A stretch of 64,000 nt of DNA from Microbacterium oxydans (GCF_006540085.1 NZ_BJOG01000001.1:682001-746000); one strand, 5' to 3'; positions 16,866 through 24,762 are shown, counted from the first letter of the stretch. Program-made: numbers and translations. The notes: generated by a model not told the origin, from the sequence alone.

Positions 16866-17675
16866 TCAGCTGAGCAGGCGCTCGATCACCCGCGCCACAC
16901 CGTCCTCGTCGTTCGAGGCGGTCGTGTCGTCGGCAGCATCCTGCACCAGGGGTTCGGCGCCTGCCATCGCGACGCCGTGCCCTGCCCAGCGGAGCATCTC
17001 GACATCGTTGAGCGCATCGCCGAAGGCCACCACGTCAGCGCGGTCGATGTCGAGATGCTCGCAGAGTCGCGCGAGGCCGGTGGCCTTGGTGACGCCCTCC
17101 GCCATGACCTCGACGAACGGGGCGCCCGACAGCGTCGCCTCGAAGCCGGTGAGTCCGAGCGAGCGCAGGGTGTCGAACAGGGCGGCCGGGGCGAGCTCGG
17201 GGTGGCGGATCACGAACTTCAGGCTCGGCGCGGACAGCACCTGCTCCAGCGGGACGCCGCCCATCGTGGCGGGGTCGCGCTTGTGGTCGGAGAGGGCGGC
17301 GATCGCCGCGTAGCCGTCCTGGGCCACGAACGTCTCTCCGGCATCGCGCACACTCGCGAACAGCAGGCCGGGGATGCTCGCGCGCAGAGCTTCGGCGAGC
17401 GCGCGGATCGTCTGGGGCGGCAGCTCCTCGGCGAACAGCATCCGCCCGTCGTCGAGGCGCACGGCATAGGCGCCGTTGCTGCACAGCGCCCACCCGTCGA
17501 AACCCGCGTCCGCAGCGATGGCACGCAGGCCGATCGGCTGGCGCGCGGTGACCGGGACCACGTGGATCCCGCGGGCTCGGGCGGCGTCGAGCGCGGCGCG
17601 GGTGCGCGGAGTGACGGCCGACGACGAATCGAGCAGGGTGCCGTCGAGATCGGTGGCGATCAGCCGCACGCGCAC
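16866..17675 (-). CDS. Cof-type HAD-superfamily phosphatase
   Basis: 269 residues with HAD motif I at the start (LIATDLDGTLLDS, nucleophile Asp at ~9), motif II region VVPVTARQPIG, a C2-type cap (~80-190) and motif IV at the end (VVAFGDALNDVEMLRWAG). This is the layout of YidA/YbiV/Cof hydrolases, cytosolic enzymes that dephosphorylate sugar phosphates, FMN or PLP; the substrate cannot be told. It follows exonuclease III with an 11-nt gap on the same strand and so is likely co-transcribed. It ends 93 bp before LamG gene B. Confidence 0.9.
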   Translation of the reverse strand: MRVRLIATDLDGTLLDSSSAVTPRTRAALDAARARGIHVVPVTARQPIGLRAIAADAGFDGWALCSNGAYAVRLDDGRMLFAEELPPQTIRALAEALRASIPGLLFASVRDAGETFVAQDGYAAIAALSDHKRDPATMGGVPLEQVLSAPSLKFVIRHPELAPAALFDTLRSLGLTGFEATLSGAPFVEVMAEGVTKATGLARLCEHLDIDRADVVAFGDALNDVEMLRWAGHGVAMAGAEPLVQDAADDTTASNDEDGVARVIERLLS

Positions 17676-17686
17676 GTGATCGGCCC

Positions 17687-18547
17687 TCAGGAGAAGATCA
17701 TCGGCATGTCGTCGTCGTCATCGGCGCCGCCCGTCCCGAGACGACGGCTGTCGAGGTCGACGACCACCGGGACATGGTCGCTGGGCTGCTCGCCCTTGCG
17801 CTCGTCGCGGTGGATGGACGCGCCCTGCACGGCCTCGGCCAGCGTGCGCGAACCGAGCACGAAGTCGATGCGCACACCTTCGTTGCGCGGGAACTTCAGG
17901 CGCTGGTAGTCCCAGTAGGTGAAGCCCTCCGGGATCAGCGGGCGCACCACGTCGGTGACCCCGGCGTCCTGGAACGCGAAGAACGCGTCGCGCTCCTGCG
18001 GGGACACGTGGGTCGAACGGCCGACCACGATGTCGGGGTCGCCGTTGTCGACGTCGAACGGGATGATGTTGAAGTCGCCCACCAGGGCGAGAGGCAGATC
18101 GGGGTTCGCCGACAGCTCGGCCGCCGTCGACTTCTTCAACTGCTCGAGCCAGTGCAGCTTGTAGAGGTAGTGCGGGTCTTCCAGCGAGCGGCCGTTCGGC
18201 ACGTACAGGCTCCACACCCGCACGCCGTCGACCATCACGCCGAGCGCACGTGCTTCGAGCGGCGCATCCGGCCCCTCATGCCCCTTCGCGAAGCCCGGCA
18301 TGCCGTCGAACGAGGTGCGCACGTCGGTGACCGGGAGGCGGCTCGCGATCGCCACGCCGTTCCACTGGTTCAGCCCGTGCACCTCGACGTGGTACCCGGC
18401 CTCTTCGAACGGTCCGTAGGGGAACTGTTCCGGCTTGCACTTGATCTCCTGCATCGCCAGCACGTCGATGTCCTCTCGGACGGCGAACTCGACGGTGCGG
18501 GTGACACGGGTGCGGATGGAGTTGACGTTCCAGGTGGCCAAGCGCAT
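17687..18547 (-). CDS. xth: Exodeoxyribonuclease III (AP endonuclease)
   Basis: 286 residues of the endonuclease/exonuclease/phosphatase fold. Visible active-site motifs in order: ATWNVNSIRTR, MQEIKC (catalytic Glu ~34), GDFNIIPFDVDNGDP (Asp/Asn pair ~150) and SDHVPVVVDL (final Asp-His ~265). The enzyme cuts DNA at abasic sites and removes 3' blocks in base excision repair. Family length is about 265-280. TAGGCT is 6 nt before the ATG. It is the first gene of a two-gene unit with the HAD phosphatase. Confidence 0.95.
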   Translation of the reverse strand: MRLATWNVNSIRTRVTRTVEFAVREDIDVLAMQEIKCKPEQFPYGPFEEAGYHVEVHGLNQWNGVAIASRLPVTDVRTSFDGMPGFAKGHEGPDAPLEARALGVMVDGVRVWSLYVPNGRSLEDPHYLYKLHWLEQLKKSTAAELSANPDLPLALVGDFNIIPFDVDNGDPDIVVGRSTHVSPQERDAFFAFQDAGVTDVVRPLIPEGFTYWDYQRLKFPRNEGVRIDFVLGSRTLAEAVQGASIHRDERKGEQPSDHVPVVVDLDSRRLGTGGADDDDDMPMIFS

Positions 18548-18553
18548 GCGTCA

Positions 18554-18559
18554 AGCCTA
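18554..18559 (-). promoter_or_regulatory. -10 hexamer TAGGCT, leaderless xth
   Basis: TAGGCT (minus strand) ends 6 nt before the ATG at 18547; no ribosome-binding site is present, consistent with a leaderless mRNA. Confidence 0.5.
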
Positions 18560-18625
18560 GTTGCGTCATCCGACACCCGAGCCCGCGCTGGGTCCGTCGC
18601 CCGCGACCTGTGTGGCGGCCACCTT

Positions 18626-18685
18626 GCATGGCCACCACCTGCATGGCCACCACCTGCATGGCCACCACCTGCATGGCCACCGAAC
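18626..18685. repeat. 15-bp tandem repeat, 3.8 copies
   Basis: Three perfect copies of gcatggccaccacct (18626-18670) and a fourth that agrees over its first 11 bases (18671-18685) lie in the 228-bp gap between xth and pyrE. A weaker partial unit precedes them. No gene is seen there. Confidence 0.9.
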
Positions 18686-18687
18686 GG

Positions 18688-18739
18688 ATGCATGAGCCGC
18701 ATGGCCGGACGTTCATGCATACGGTCAAACCTCATGCAT
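18688..18739. promoter_or_regulatory. Three ATGCAT palindromes upstream of pyrE
   Basis: ATGCAT occurs at 18688-18693, 18715-18720 and 18734-18739, just upstream of the pyrE -10 box and just after the tandem repeat. In such GC-rich DNA three copies in 52 bp are unexpected; an operator is possible but unproven. Confidence 0.4.
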
Positions 18740-18762
18740 CCGCGCAGTGCGCCCCAGGCTCC

Positions 18763-18768
18763 TACACT
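18763..18768 (+). promoter_or_regulatory. -10 hexamer TACACT, leaderless pyrE
   Basis: TACACT ends 7 nt before GTG 18776. It supports this GTG over the in-frame ATG at 18734, which would lie upstream of the promoter. Confidence 0.5.
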
Positions 18769-18775
18769 GGATGCC

Positions 18776-19336
18776 GTGACCGCACTCGACGCAGACCGCC
18801 AGACGCTCCTCGACCTCATCAAGGACGAGGCGGTGTTCCACGGCGACTTCACCCTTTCCAGCGGCAAGAAGGCGACGTACTACGTCGACATGCGAAAGCT
18901 CACGCTGGACCACCGCGCCGCTCCCGCGATCGGTCGCATCATGCTCGACCTGATCGGCGACCTCGACGTCGTGGCCGTCGGCGGCCTCACGCTCGGTGCC
19001 GATCCGATCGCGAACTCGGTGCTGCACGCTTCGGTCGCAACCGACACCCCGCTCGACGCGTTCGTCGTGCGCAAGGAGCCCAAGGACCATGGGCGCGGCC
19101 GCCAGATCGAAGGCGCCGACGTCAAGGGCAAGCGTGTCGTCGTGCTCGAAGACACCTCGACCACGGGGCAGTCGGCGCTCAAGGCCGTCGAGGCCCTCCG
19201 CAAGGAAGGCGCCGAGATCGTTGCCGTTGCCGTGATCGTCGACCGCAAGACCGGGGCGCAGGCCGCGATCGAAGCCGAGGGTCTCGAGTGGCGCGCCGCC
19301 TTCGACCTCGACGATCTCGGACTCGACCCGCAGTGA
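18776..19336 (+). CDS. pyrE: Orotate phosphoribosyltransferase
   Basis: 186 residues, type I phosphoribosyltransferase. It converts orotate and PRPP to OMP in de novo pyrimidine synthesis. Motifs: FTLSSGKKATYYVDMRK near the N-terminus (orotate site), VVRKEPKDHGRGRQIEG (flexible catalytic loop ~95-112), and the PRPP-binding VVVLEDTSTTGQSA (~118-131). GTG 18776 is preferred because of TACACT 7 nt upstream. Its stop overlaps the ROK kinase start (GTGA). Other pyr genes are not nearby, so it is an isolated pyrimidine gene here. Confidence 0.95.
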   Translation: MTALDADRQTLLDLIKDEAVFHGDFTLSSGKKATYYVDMRKLTLDHRAAPAIGRIMLDLIGDLDVVAVGGLTLGADPIANSVLHASVATDTPLDAFVVRKEPKDHGRGRQIEGADVKGKRVVVLEDTSTTGQSALKAVEALRKEGAEIVAVAVIVDRKTGAQAAIEAEGLEWRAAFDLDDLGLDPQ

Positions 19337-20235
19337 CGCGCTACGCCCTGGCCGTCGACGTCGGCGGAACGAAGATGGAAGCCGCGCTCGTCGGCGAAGA
19401 CGGCCGGCTCGTCGAGGGAAGCCGGAGTCGACAGGCGACGGGTCGCGAAGCCACTCTCGATTCACTCGATGCGTCGGTGGTCGCGATCGTCGAGCACGCG
19501 CTGGCGGCTCTACCCGCGGACGCCGAACTCGTCGGGGCCGGCGTCGGCAGCGCCGGACCGATCGACCGCACGGTCGGGGCGATCATGCCCGTGAACATGC
19601 CCCTGGCACGCGGGTTCCGTCTCGAGGACTCGGTGCGCGCGGCGGCGTCCACGGTGCTGGGGCGCGACGTGCGCACTCTGCTCGGTCACGACGGCGGTGC
19701 GCTCGCCCTCGCCGAATCCTGGCTCGGGGCCACGCAGGGCGCCGGTGCCTCGCTGTCGATCGTCGTCTCGACCGGTGTCGGCGGCGGGTTCGTCGCGAAC
19801 GGCGCCTATATCCCCGGGGCCACCGGCAACGCCGGCCACCTGGGTCAGGTGCGTCGCGAGGGTGGTCTGACCCTGGAGGAGATCGCCTCCGGGCCGGCGA
19901 GCGCCGCCTGGGCGCAGACGCAGGGCTGGAGCGGTGCCACCGGGGAGGATCTGGCCCGTGACGCAGCCGCCGGAGACACTGTCGCTCGTGCGGCGATCGA
20001 GCGCTCCGCCCGCGAAGTAGGCGGTGCGTTGGCGGATGCCGCGACCCTCGTCGACCTCGACGTCGTCGCGATCGGCGGCGGATTCTCGCGGGTGTCCGAG
20101 GACTACATCGACCTCGTGCAGACAGCGCTCACTGCCAGCGCGGCGCACGAATACTCGCGGCGCGCCCGAGTCGTGCGCTCTGGGCTGGGCGACGAGGGGC
20201 CGCTCATCGGCGCCGCCGCGCTCGTGCTGCGGTAG
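19333..20235 (+). CDS. ROK family sugar kinase
   Basis: 300 residues. An N-terminal phosphate-binding motif (ALAVDVGGTKMEAALV), a second in VVSTGVGGGFVANGAYIPG (~140-158) and an adenosine-site region VVAIGGGFSRVSEDY (~255-270) identify a ROK kinase such as glucokinase. There is no N-terminal helix-turn-helix, so it is an enzyme rather than a NagC/XylR-type repressor. The zinc-binding CxCGxxGC motif of classical ROK proteins is absent, the sequence after GNAGHLGQV having no cysteines; a zinc-free subgroup. Translationally coupled to pyrE through a 4-nt overlap. Sugar substrate unknown, glucose being the default guess. Confidence 0.88.
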   Translation: MTRYALAVDVGGTKMEAALVGEDGRLVEGSRSRQATGREATLDSLDASVVAIVEHALAALPADAELVGAGVGSAGPIDRTVGAIMPVNMPLARGFRLEDSVRAAASTVLGRDVRTLLGHDGGALALAESWLGATQGAGASLSIVVSTGVGGGFVANGAYIPGATGNAGHLGQVRREGGLTLEEIASGPASAAWAQTQGWSGATGEDLARDAAAGDTVARAAIERSAREVGGALADAATLVDLDVVAIGGGFSRVSEDYIDLVQTALTASAAHEYSRRARVVRSGLGDEGPLIGAAALVLR

Positions 20236-20282
20236 CCGCCGCCCTCGTGCTGCTGTAGCTCCCTCCGACTGCGCTGCTCAGC

Positions 20283-20519
20283 TCAGCGGTGGGCGCTGAG
20301 CAGGTGCCGGGGTGGCCCTTCGAGGCGGGCCACGGAGATCTTGAGATCGGTGACGTCGGCGGCGACGGCGTCGATGCGGGTGCTGAGCTTCTCCTCGACG
20401 GCGTCGATACGGTCGTCGATGCGGCGGACCATCCAGGTGCCCGCGGCGAACAGGCTCGTACCGAGGGTGAGCACGACGCCGATCGCGCTGAGGACGATGG
20501 TGACGGTCTCCGTGCTCAC
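20283..20519 (-). CDS. Small membrane protein with short coiled coil (copy 1)
   Basis: 78 residues. One membrane helix at ~5-30 (TVTIVLSAIGVVLTLGTSLF), then a charged coiled coil with about one and a half 11-residue units (IDDRIDAVEEKLSTRIDAV) and a conserved tail DVTDLKISVARLEGPPRHLL. It stands 4 nt after a longer paralog that carries more coiled-coil units; the last 103 bp are identical in the two genes. No known family function; such proteins in actinobacterial genomes are usually annotated as hypothetical. Probably inner-membrane with a cytoplasmic coiled coil. Confidence 0.72.
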   Translation of the reverse strand: MSTETVTIVLSAIGVVLTLGTSLFAAGTWMVRRIDDRIDAVEEKLSTRIDAVAADVTDLKISVARLEGPPRHLLSAHR

Positions 20520-20643
20520 TGTCTCATCCTCGTCCCGCGGTGAGCAGGTGCCGGGGTGGCCCTTCGAGGCGGGCCACGGAGATCTTGAGATCGGTGACGT
20601 CGGCGGCGACGGCGTCGATGCGGGTGCTGAGCTTCTCCTCGAC
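20297..20643. repeat. 103-bp perfect direct repeat (20297-20399 and 20541-20643)
   Basis: The 3' parts of the two tandem coiled-coil genes are identical over 103 bp at a distance of 244 bp. Zero synonymous changes imply a recent duplication or gene conversion. Confidence 0.9.
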
Positions 20644-20817
20644 CCCGTCGATGCGGGTGCCGAGTCTCTCTTCGACGGCGTCGATGCGGGTGCTGAGCTT
20701 CTCGTCGACGGCGTCGATGCGGCGGACCATCCAGGCGGCGCCGACGAACATGCTCGTGCCGAGCGTCACCACGACGCCGACGGCGCTCATGATGGTCGCG
20801 AGGGTCTCCGTGGACAC
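20524..20817 (-). CDS. Small membrane protein with longer coiled coil (copy 2)
   Basis: 97 residues, same plan as its downstream neighbour: membrane helix ~8-32, then hendecad coiled coil with units KLSTRIDAVEE, RLGTRIDGVEE and KLSTRIDAVAA, and the identical tail. It thus has two more 11-residue units than copy 1. GTG 20817 is supported by AAGGAG six nt upstream. A third protein of the same architecture but different sequence lies at 41666-41986. Function unknown. Confidence 0.75.
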   Translation of the reverse strand: MSTETLATIMSAVGVVVTLGTSMFVGAAWMVRRIDAVDEKLSTRIDAVEERLGTRIDGVEEKLSTRIDAVAADVTDLKISVARLEGPPRHLLTAGRG

Positions 20818-20936
20818 GCGTGCTCTCCTTGCTCGGCCGGGTACATCGACGACGTTACGCCGCTCATCCCGGTGTGCGCGCCGGTATTCCAGCATCTGTG
20901 AAGATGTCGCGGAGGTTGCGCGATGTGGAGAAGAGG

Positions 20937-22085
20937 TCAGTGCGCCGCAGGCGTCTTCCGCGGCGCACGGCCGGCGATGAGAATCAGCACCGGCACCAGC
21001 GCGCACAGCACCGCCGACACGAAGAACGTCGCGCTCGACGCGGGGTCGCGTCCGATCAGGAGGATCGCCGTCGGCACGAACGTGCCGCCGACGGCGCCGC
21101 ATGCGACGAGAGCACCGGTCACGGCGGCGCTGCGAGCGGGATCGAGGCGGTCGAGCGCGAGGCCGAGGATGAGCCCGTAGCTGGGGGCCAGCAGCACGAC
21201 CACCACAGCCAGCGCGATGAGCGCGCCCCCGGGGGCGGACTCCACCAGCATCCCGGTGACGGCCATCAGCACCGCAGCGGTGCTCGTCGCGGCGACCAGG
21301 ATCACCACCGGCGACACCGCGAGTCGGCGCAGGGCCGCGGCACCGAAGCGCCCGATCGCCATGAGCGCCCAGAACGCCGAGGTCCCCAGGGCCGCCACAC
21401 CGGGGTCGAGCGCGAGCGTCCGTGCCGGGATCACGGCCGACCACCCCGAGAGCACGGTCTCCACGCCGACGTAGAGCGGCAGCGCCACCGCGAACGGGAG
21501 CAGCGCGAGCAGGCCACGCGCATCGCGATGGGTCGGCTTCTCGGAGCGCGTGAAGGCGGTCGCCGGCCCTGCGAGCATCACGACGGTCAGGAGGGGTACG
21601 AGTGCCAGCACTCCGAGCACCGGCCGGATGTCGGATCCGGCGGCGACAAGCAGTGGCGTGACGGCCGCGCTCACGGCGACCGTGCCGAGGAGGGCGCTGA
21701 GCAGACCCGTCGCGCTGCCGACCGTCGCGGACTTCGCCGCCACGGATCCCGAGGCCTCCACCAGCCCGAAGCCGAACCCGGCGACGGCGGCTGCGGTGAT
21801 GAACATCGCCGGCGTGCCGGCCAGAGCCACCACGACGATGGCAGCGGCCTGGAGCGCGCTGCCGAACATCAGAGCGCTGCGCGGCGGCCGGTGCATCAGC
21901 AACGGCCCGGACACCAGCACTCCGACGAGGAGCCCGGCGAACAGTGCGGGCACCGCGACGCTGAGGTCGGCCGCCATCGCCCGTTCGGCGGAAGGCAGGA
22001 TCGCCGGCAGGAAGGCGGCCGTGACGCCGAGTCCCGCGAAGGCGGTGAACAGCCCGGCCCGTGCGCGTCGGGCGTCGTCGATCAC
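20937..22085 (-). CDS. MFS transporter linked to the RpiR regulator
   Basis: 382 residues with about 12 predicted membrane helices, a short CynX/AraJ-like MFS permease. Charged loop signatures are weak, and no substrate motif is visible. Its ATG overlaps the stop of the RpiR regulator gene by 4 nt (ATGA), so both are co-transcribed, divergent from the muropeptide operon. Possible roles are export of a product (for example D-lactate or an amino sugar) or import of a related ligand, but only the linkage supports this. Family call is firm; substrate open. Confidence 0.85.
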   Translation of the reverse strand: MIDDARRARAGLFTAFAGLGVTAAFLPAILPSAERAMAADLSVAVPALFAGLLVGVLVSGPLLMHRPPRSALMFGSALQAAAIVVVALAGTPAMFITAAAVAGFGFGLVEASGSVAAKSATVGSATGLLSALLGTVAVSAAVTPLLVAAGSDIRPVLGVLALVPLLTVVMLAGPATAFTRSEKPTHRDARGLLALLPFAVALPLYVGVETVLSGWSAVIPARTLALDPGVAALGTSAFWALMAIGRFGAAALRRLAVSPVVILVAATSTAAVLMAVTGMLVESAPGGALIALAVVVVLLAPSYGLILGLALDRLDPARSAAVTGALVACGAVGGTFVPTAILLIGRDPASSATFFVSAVLCALVPVLILIAGRAPRKTPAAH

Positions 22086-22984
22086 GCCCCGGTCGTCCGC
22101 ACGCGGTGCACGGCGGCGAAGGTGTCGCGCAGCGCCTCCATCGAGCGATCGTAGTTCGACTGGGCGACACCGATGAAGATGCAGTCGACCACCATCAGCT
22201 GGGCGATCCTGCTGCCGAGAGCTCCGGAGCGGAAGCCGGTCTCGCGCGCGGCGGTCGTGAGCACGATGTCGGCCTGATCGGCCAGCGGAGCGCCGGCGTG
22301 GTTGGTGATCGCGATGGTGGTCGCTCCCGCCTGACGGGCCAGCAACAGGAACTCGATGGTGTCGGTCGTGGCACCGGTGTGGGAGACCGCGATCGCGACG
22401 TTGCCCGGCCCGAGCGTCGCCGCCGAGGTCCAGGCGGCATGCGGGTCAGACCACTCCAGAGCGGTGCGCCCGATGCGGGTGAGCTTGCGCTGCAGGTCGA
22501 GCCCCACGATGGAGCTGGCGCCGACACCGAAGATGTCGACCCGGGTCGACGAGGTGATGGCGTCGACGGATGCGCGCAGCGATTCGGTGTCGAGCACCTT
22601 GGCGGTGTCGGCGAGGGAGAGGGTCTCGGCGAGAGAGACCTTCGCGACGATGTCGGTCAGGGTGTCGTTGCGATCGATGTCTCCGGAGACGGCGGGCAGC
22701 GCGGCCGTGTCGAAGGTCTCGCGCTCGACGTCGCGCAGCACGTGATTGCGGAGTTCCCGCACGTGCTCGTAGCCGAGGCGCTTGCAGAACCGGACGACCG
22801 AGGTGGTGGACGTGTCGCAGCGCTGGGCGAGCTCGGCGACCGAGAGGCCCGCGGTTCCCGCGGGGTCGGAGAGGAAGAGATCGGCGATGCGCTGCTCGCT
22901 CGGACGCAACTCGGGGCGGATCGCCCGCATGCGGACGAGCACGGGGTGTGCGCCGGCTTCGTCGCGGGCGGCTTCATGAGGCAT
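22082..22984 (-). CDS. MurR/RpiR-family transcriptional regulator (HTH_6 + SIS)
   Basis: About 300 residues. HTH_6 domain at ~10-85 (RPSEQRIADLFLSDPAGTAG, CDTSTTSVVRFCKRLGY) and a SIS sugar-phosphate isomerase-like effector domain at ~125-255 (VDIFGVGASSIVGLDLQRKL, VAIAVSHTGATTDTIEF). SIS regulators sense phosphorylated sugars; MurR in E. coli and Bacillus senses MurNAc-6-phosphate, which is the substrate of MurQ encoded in the divergent operon. I prefer ATG 22984, which has GGAGA five nt upstream; GTG 22999 would add five residues. Two inverted repeats with AACAGT/CTGTTA arms lie in the shared promoter region. Confidence 0.9.
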   Translation of the reverse strand: MPHEAARDEAGAHPVLVRMRAIRPELRPSEQRIADLFLSDPAGTAGLSVAELAQRCDTSTTSVVRFCKRLGYEHVRELRNHVLRDVERETFDTAALPAVSGDIDRNDTLTDIVAKVSLAETLSLADTAKVLDTESLRASVDAITSSTRVDIFGVGASSIVGLDLQRKLTRIGRTALEWSDPHAAWTSAATLGPGNVAIAVSHTGATTDTIEFLLLARQAGATTIAITNHAGAPLADQADIVLTTAARETGFRSGALGSRIAQLMVVDCIFIGVAQSNYDRSMEALRDTFAAVHRVRTTGA

Positions 22985-22997
22985 GGGGTCTCCGATC

Positions 22998-23012
22998 ACT
23001 GTTCATAACAGT
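22998..23012. promoter_or_regulatory. Inverted repeat ACTGTT-cat-AACAGT
   Basis: Perfect 6-bp arms around 3 bp, overlapping the presumed -10 (TACTGT, minus strand 23013-23008) of the regulator gene. Likely autoregulatory site of the RpiR protein. Confidence 0.45.
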
Positions 23013-23028
23013 AGAGGAACTTCTGTTA
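23006..23028. promoter_or_regulatory. Inverted repeat TAACAG-N11-CTGTTA, candidate MurR-like operator
   Basis: 23-bp imperfect palindrome TAACAG...CTGTTA with further pairing AG/CT inside. It overlaps the -35 (TTACAT, 23026-23031) of the forward promoter and shares its left half with the palindrome at 22998-23012, so one regulator could control both directions. Confidence 0.5.
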
Positions 23029-23054
23029 CATCAGTAGTGGCGTTCGTGTACTTT
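23026..23054 (+). promoter_or_regulatory. Promoter TTACAT-17-TACTTT of the muropeptide operon
   Basis: -35 TTACAT 23026-23031, 17-bp spacer, -10 TACTTT 23049-23054. A 10-bp palindrome TTGGTACCAA (23054-23063) covers the predicted start region and may be a further regulator site. The leader to ATG 23149 is ~85 nt with AGGAGG before the start. Confidence 0.5.
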
Positions 23055-23148
23055 TGGTACCAACCAAGACCGACGACGTTCACGGGGCGGCAGGCAACAG
23101 CGCCTGACCCGACGCCACGGCGGCCGTCACACTCAGGAGGATCCAGCA

Positions 23149-24696
23149 ATGAGCACAGCACGCTGGGCGTCACTCGGCGCTCTCACGGCGACGGGCCTCG
23201 CCTTCGCCCTCGTCATCACCGGGTGCTCCGCACCCGCATCCGACCCGAAGCCCTCAGAAGGCGCTGCCGGAGGCGACCTCGTCATCGGCGTCACCAGCGA
23301 CCCCGACACCCTGTTCCCCTGGAAAGCCACCCAGTTCCAGGCCGTCAACGTGCTGCAGAACCTCTACGGCACGCTGACCGAGTTCGACGAGGACCTGAAC
23401 GTGGTTCCCGGCCTCGCCGAGTCGTGGGACGTCTCCGAAGACGGCCTCACCCTGACCTTCCACCTGCGCGAGGGCGTCACGTTCGCCGACGGCAGCACGT
23501 TCGGTTCGGAAGACGTGAAGTACTCGCTCGATGCGATCGCGGCCGAGGCCACGGCTGCCGTCGCGCGCAGCTCTCTCGCCTCCGTCACCGCGGTCGAGGC
23601 CACGGACGAGAACACCGTCACCCTCACGCTCAGCGCTCCGGACGCCGCCCTGCCCGCCAACCTCGCCGTGATCAACATGGCGATGCTGTCCTCGGACGAC
23701 ACCGAGGAGGGTCTGAACACCACGCCCAACGGCACCGGGCCCTTCATCCTGGATGACCGCAAGGCCAGCCAGTCGCTCACGCTCGCCAAGAACGACGACT
23801 ACTGGGGTGACGCCGCACTGCTCGACACCGTCGAGTTCCGCGTGATCCCCGACGAGTCGTCGATCGTCTCGGCGATGCAGTCCGGCAATGTGCAGCTGGC
23901 CGTGTTCGACGACCCGCTCGTCGCACAGACCGCCGAGGGCGCCAACGTCGAGGTCGCCACGACCCCGCAGCTGAGCTACCACGCCCTGCAGCTGAACGCG
24001 CAGCGCGGCGACCTCGCCGACGTGAACGTGCGCCTCGCCATCCAGTGCGCGATCGACCGCCAGGAGGTGCTCGACACCGCAGCCCTCGGCGAGGGCGAGG
24101 TCACCGGCCCCATCACCTCTCCCGCATACAAGTCCGACCCCGATGCACGCCCCTGCCCGGAGCGCGACCTCGACAAGGCCGCCGAGTACCTGAAGAAGGC
24201 GGGCAAGGAGGACGGCGTCACCATCAAGACGATCGTCTCCCAGGGCGAGTACGCCACCTCGGTGAACGAGGCGCAGAACCTGAAGGCGCAGTTGGCCGAC
24301 GCCGACATCACCCTCGACCTCGAGGTGCTCGAGTCCGGTGCGTTCGTCGACCGCTGGATCGCGGCCGACTTCGATGCCGCGGTCGCCCTCAACGGCGGTC
24401 GTCCCGACCCCGACGGCATGTACGGCCGCTACTTCACCAGCACCGGAAACCTGAACAAGGTCGCCGGCTACTCCTCGCCCGAGCTCGACGCGCTGTTCGC
24501 GGAGGGACGCCAGACGGCCGACCCCGACAAGCGCAAGGACATCTACGCGCAGGTCTCCGAGAACCTCGAGGACAACGCGGCGTGGATCTGGCTGTTCACG
24601 AGCTACACCTACACGGCGACCGCGTCGACCGTCGACGGCTTCGTCCCGATGGTGAACGGCTCGCTGCAGTACCTGCGGACCACCTCCATCAAGTAG
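23149..24696 (+). CDS. ABC transporter substrate-binding lipoprotein, family 5 (oligopeptide/muropeptide)
   Basis: 515 residues. Lipoprotein signal with lipobox VITGC (Cys ~25), then the SBP_bac_5 fold: VIGVTSDPDTLFPWKA, LNVVPGLAESWDVSEDGLTLTFHLREGVTFADG, NGTGPFIL and a typical C-terminal lobe. Family 5 proteins bind di- and oligopeptides, nickel, and in E. coli (MppA) murein tripeptide. As first gene before MurQ and AnmK it probably captures a peptidoglycan fragment such as a (anhydro)MurNAc-peptide; this specificity is inference. The gene is separated from the permeases by a GC-rich hairpin, a common means to make more binding protein than permease. AGGAGG ribosome site seven nt upstream of the ATG. 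Confidence 0.9.
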   Translation: MSTARWASLGALTATGLAFALVITGCSAPASDPKPSEGAAGGDLVIGVTSDPDTLFPWKATQFQAVNVLQNLYGTLTEFDEDLNVVPGLAESWDVSEDGLTLTFHLREGVTFADGSTFGSEDVKYSLDAIAAEATAAVARSSLASVTAVEATDENTVTLTLSAPDAALPANLAVINMAMLSSDDTEEGLNTTPNGTGPFILDDRKASQSLTLAKNDDYWGDAALLDTVEFRVIPDESSIVSAMQSGNVQLAVFDDPLVAQTAEGANVEVATTPQLSYHALQLNAQRGDLADVNVRLAIQCAIDRQEVLDTAALGEGEVTGPITSPAYKSDPDARPCPERDLDKAAEYLKKAGKEDGVTIKTIVSQGEYATSVNEAQNLKAQLADADITLDLEVLESGAFVDRWIAADFDAAVALNGGRPDPDGMYGRYFTSTGNLNKVAGYSSPELDALFAEGRQTADPDKRKDIYAQVSENLEDNAAWIWLFTSYTYTATASTVDGFVPMVNGSLQYLRTTSIK

Positions 24697-24702
24697 CGGA
24701 TC

Positions 24703-24731
24703 GAGGGGGCGCGGCCGCCCCGCGCCCCCTC
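24703..24731 (+). terminator. 12-bp GC hairpin between binding-protein and permease genes
   Basis: Perfect arms 24703-24714 and 24720-24731 around a 5-nt loop, 7 nt after the binding-protein stop. No U-tract. Probably a partial terminator or mRNA-stabilising stem inside the operon. Confidence 0.6.
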
Positions 24732-24762
24732 CTTCCCCGACGACAGGCACCCACACACGCGC

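Noticed and set aside
17774..18770. Extended upstream part of the pyrE reading frame
   Set aside because: It crosses the antisense xth gene and the tandem repeats; pyrE proper begins at GTG 18776 with a -10 box 7 nt before.
18610..18776. Repeat array as CRISPR
   Set aside because: Units are 15 bp, directly adjacent and without spacers, and no cas gene is present; it is a plain tandem repeat.
24703..24731. Operon break between binding-protein and permease genes
   Set aside because: The hairpin has no U-tract and no promoter follows; such stems are common between these genes within one operon.
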